Made by a program: the position numbers and the translations under genes. Of a DNA stretch of 5,019 nucleotides, positions 4,416 through 5,019 are shown in pieces. The notes beneath the pieces were generated by a model, which was not told the DNA's origin, searched no databases, and was given only the letters and a program-made list of their open reading frames with translations. Within the stretch, counting starts at the first letter, position 1; each line of letters starts with the position of its first letter. The DNA is taken from NCBI GenBank assembly GCA_902476665.1, contig CABSEO010000191.1, forward strand, positions 1 to 5,019, given 5' to 3'. Source of the DNA: an uncultured Emergencia sp. Its GTDB lineage: Bacteria; Bacillota; Clostridia; Peptostreptococcales; Anaerovoracaceae.

Positions 4416-5019
4416 ATGACAGAAATTTTTCTGGACGCTCTGCTGGACAGTCTGCGGCTGATGCCGTTTTTGTTTTTGACCTATCTGGCGATGGGAATTC
4501 TGGAGAGGGCGTCAGGACACAGAACAAAAGAAATTATCAGGGAAGCCGGGAAACTGGGACCTGTGTGGGGAAGTCTTCTGGGGGCTTTTCCTCAGTGCGG
4601 CTTTTCTGCGGCTGCTTCTTATTTTTATATAAACAGAGTGGTAACTTTGGGAACACTGATCGCTGTTTATATGTCTACATCTGATGAAATGCTGCCTATT
4701 CTGATCTCAGAAAAGGTGGAAGTTTCCGTTATTGTAAAAATATTGGCCTTAAAGGTGGCGATCGCTGTCATAAGTGGTTTTCTCATTGAGTTTCTGTTCG
4801 GATGGTTGGCGAGAAGGCATAAGATGCCAAAAGAATTTGAACTGCCGGCTGAGTCATGCAGCTGTGGAGGGAGTATTCTGTTAGATGCCGTTTCTCACAC
4901 GCTGAAGGTCTTTTTCTTTGTTTTTATCATTTCCCTGGCAATCGGTGGAATGATTGCGCTGATCGGAGAAGATAGCCTTTATCAGATTTTTTCGGACGTT
5001 CCTGTTCTGGGACAGGCTG
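4416..5019 (+). CDS. ArsP_2-type membrane protein (putative arsenic efflux / manganese transporter), 5' part
   Basis: The first 201 codons are present and the frame is open at the right edge. ATG 4416 follows TGAGGAA, with GAGG (4405-4408) 7 nt upstream, and matches the family N-terminus (DALLDSLRLMPFLFLTYLAMGILE). The family is the putative 10-transmembrane heavy-metal exporters (Pfam ArsP_2), also named putative manganese transporters in databases; the substrate is unproven. Visible hydrophobic segments lie at about residues 10-29, 48-70, 74-86, 104-130 and 162-185. The signature FPQCGFSAAAS (58-68) marks the first half of an internal repeat whose second copy would lie beyond the window. 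STSDEM (87-92) is also family-like. The loop ESCSCGG (146-152) is a possible metal-binding patch between membrane segments. It has its own strong promoter and no gene close upstream, so it starts a transcription unit. Confidence 0.87.
   Translation, partial: MTEIFLDALLDSLRLMPFLFLTYLAMGILERASGHRTKEIIREAGKLGPVWGSLLGAFPQCGFSAAASYFYINRVVTLGTLIAVYMSTSDEMLPILISEKVEVSVIVKILALKVAIAVISGFLIEFLFGWLARRHKMPKEFELPAESCSCGGSILLDAVSHTLKVFFFVFIISLAIGGMIALIGEDSLYQIFSDVPVLGQA

Noticed and set aside
4367..4684. A 105-codon plus-strand frame starting at 4367
   Set aside because: Its ATG overlaps the -10 box of the promoter and would not be in the transcript. The other frame from 4416 gives a clear ArsP_2-type membrane protein.

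Overview
The window looks like a piece of chromosome from a low-to-mid GC Gram-positive anaerobe, most likely a gut Clostridia member such as Lachnospiraceae. This is inferred from Shine-Dalgarno-led genes, AT-rich spacers with consensus sigma-A promoters, a Clostridia-style surface protein tail, and the kinds of vWA and ArsP_2-type proteins present. No search could be run, so the taxon is an inference. All supported genes lie on the plus strand. They are separate transcription units rather than one operon, and each junction carries a hairpin or a promoter.

Layout. (1) 1-653 is the C-terminal part of a probably secreted surface protein with a Pro/Thr linker, a small beta repeat and a fibronectin-III-like end, followed by a long hairpin at 690-742. 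(2) 654-1169 has no convincing gene but is unusually rich in inverted repeats. An imperfect pair of terminal inverted repeats (758-778 and 1047-1066) brackets about 309 bp, which may be a MITE-like element. (3) A strong extended -10 promoter at 1110-1138 drives coaBC (dfp), the two-domain enzyme of coenzyme A synthesis. Here coaBC is split: compared with the family, about 25 nt are missing around 1455, which removes the helix between the APATANV and APAMN motifs and shifts the frame. The two halves overlap as ATGCTGA, and the complete CoaB half is still open. A good terminator follows (2378-2413).

(4) 2572-3942 encodes a 456-residue vWA protein with a complete MIDAS motif, no signal peptide and a C-terminal third containing 12 cysteines. 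Its leader has a CCCTCC segment that could pair with either of two GGAGGG segments, one of which is the ribosome binding site. A terminator follows at 3960-4008. (5) About 330 bp without a supported gene follow, then a near-perfect promoter (TTGACA, 16 bp, TATAAT) and the first 201 codons of an ArsP_2-type polytopic membrane protein annotated in databases as an arsenic efflux or manganese transporter. That gene runs off the right edge.

The genes do not form an obvious shared pathway. The observations most worth following are the broken coaBC, which is normally essential, the possible MITE just upstream of it, and the unexplained Cys-rich vWA protein with its structured leader.
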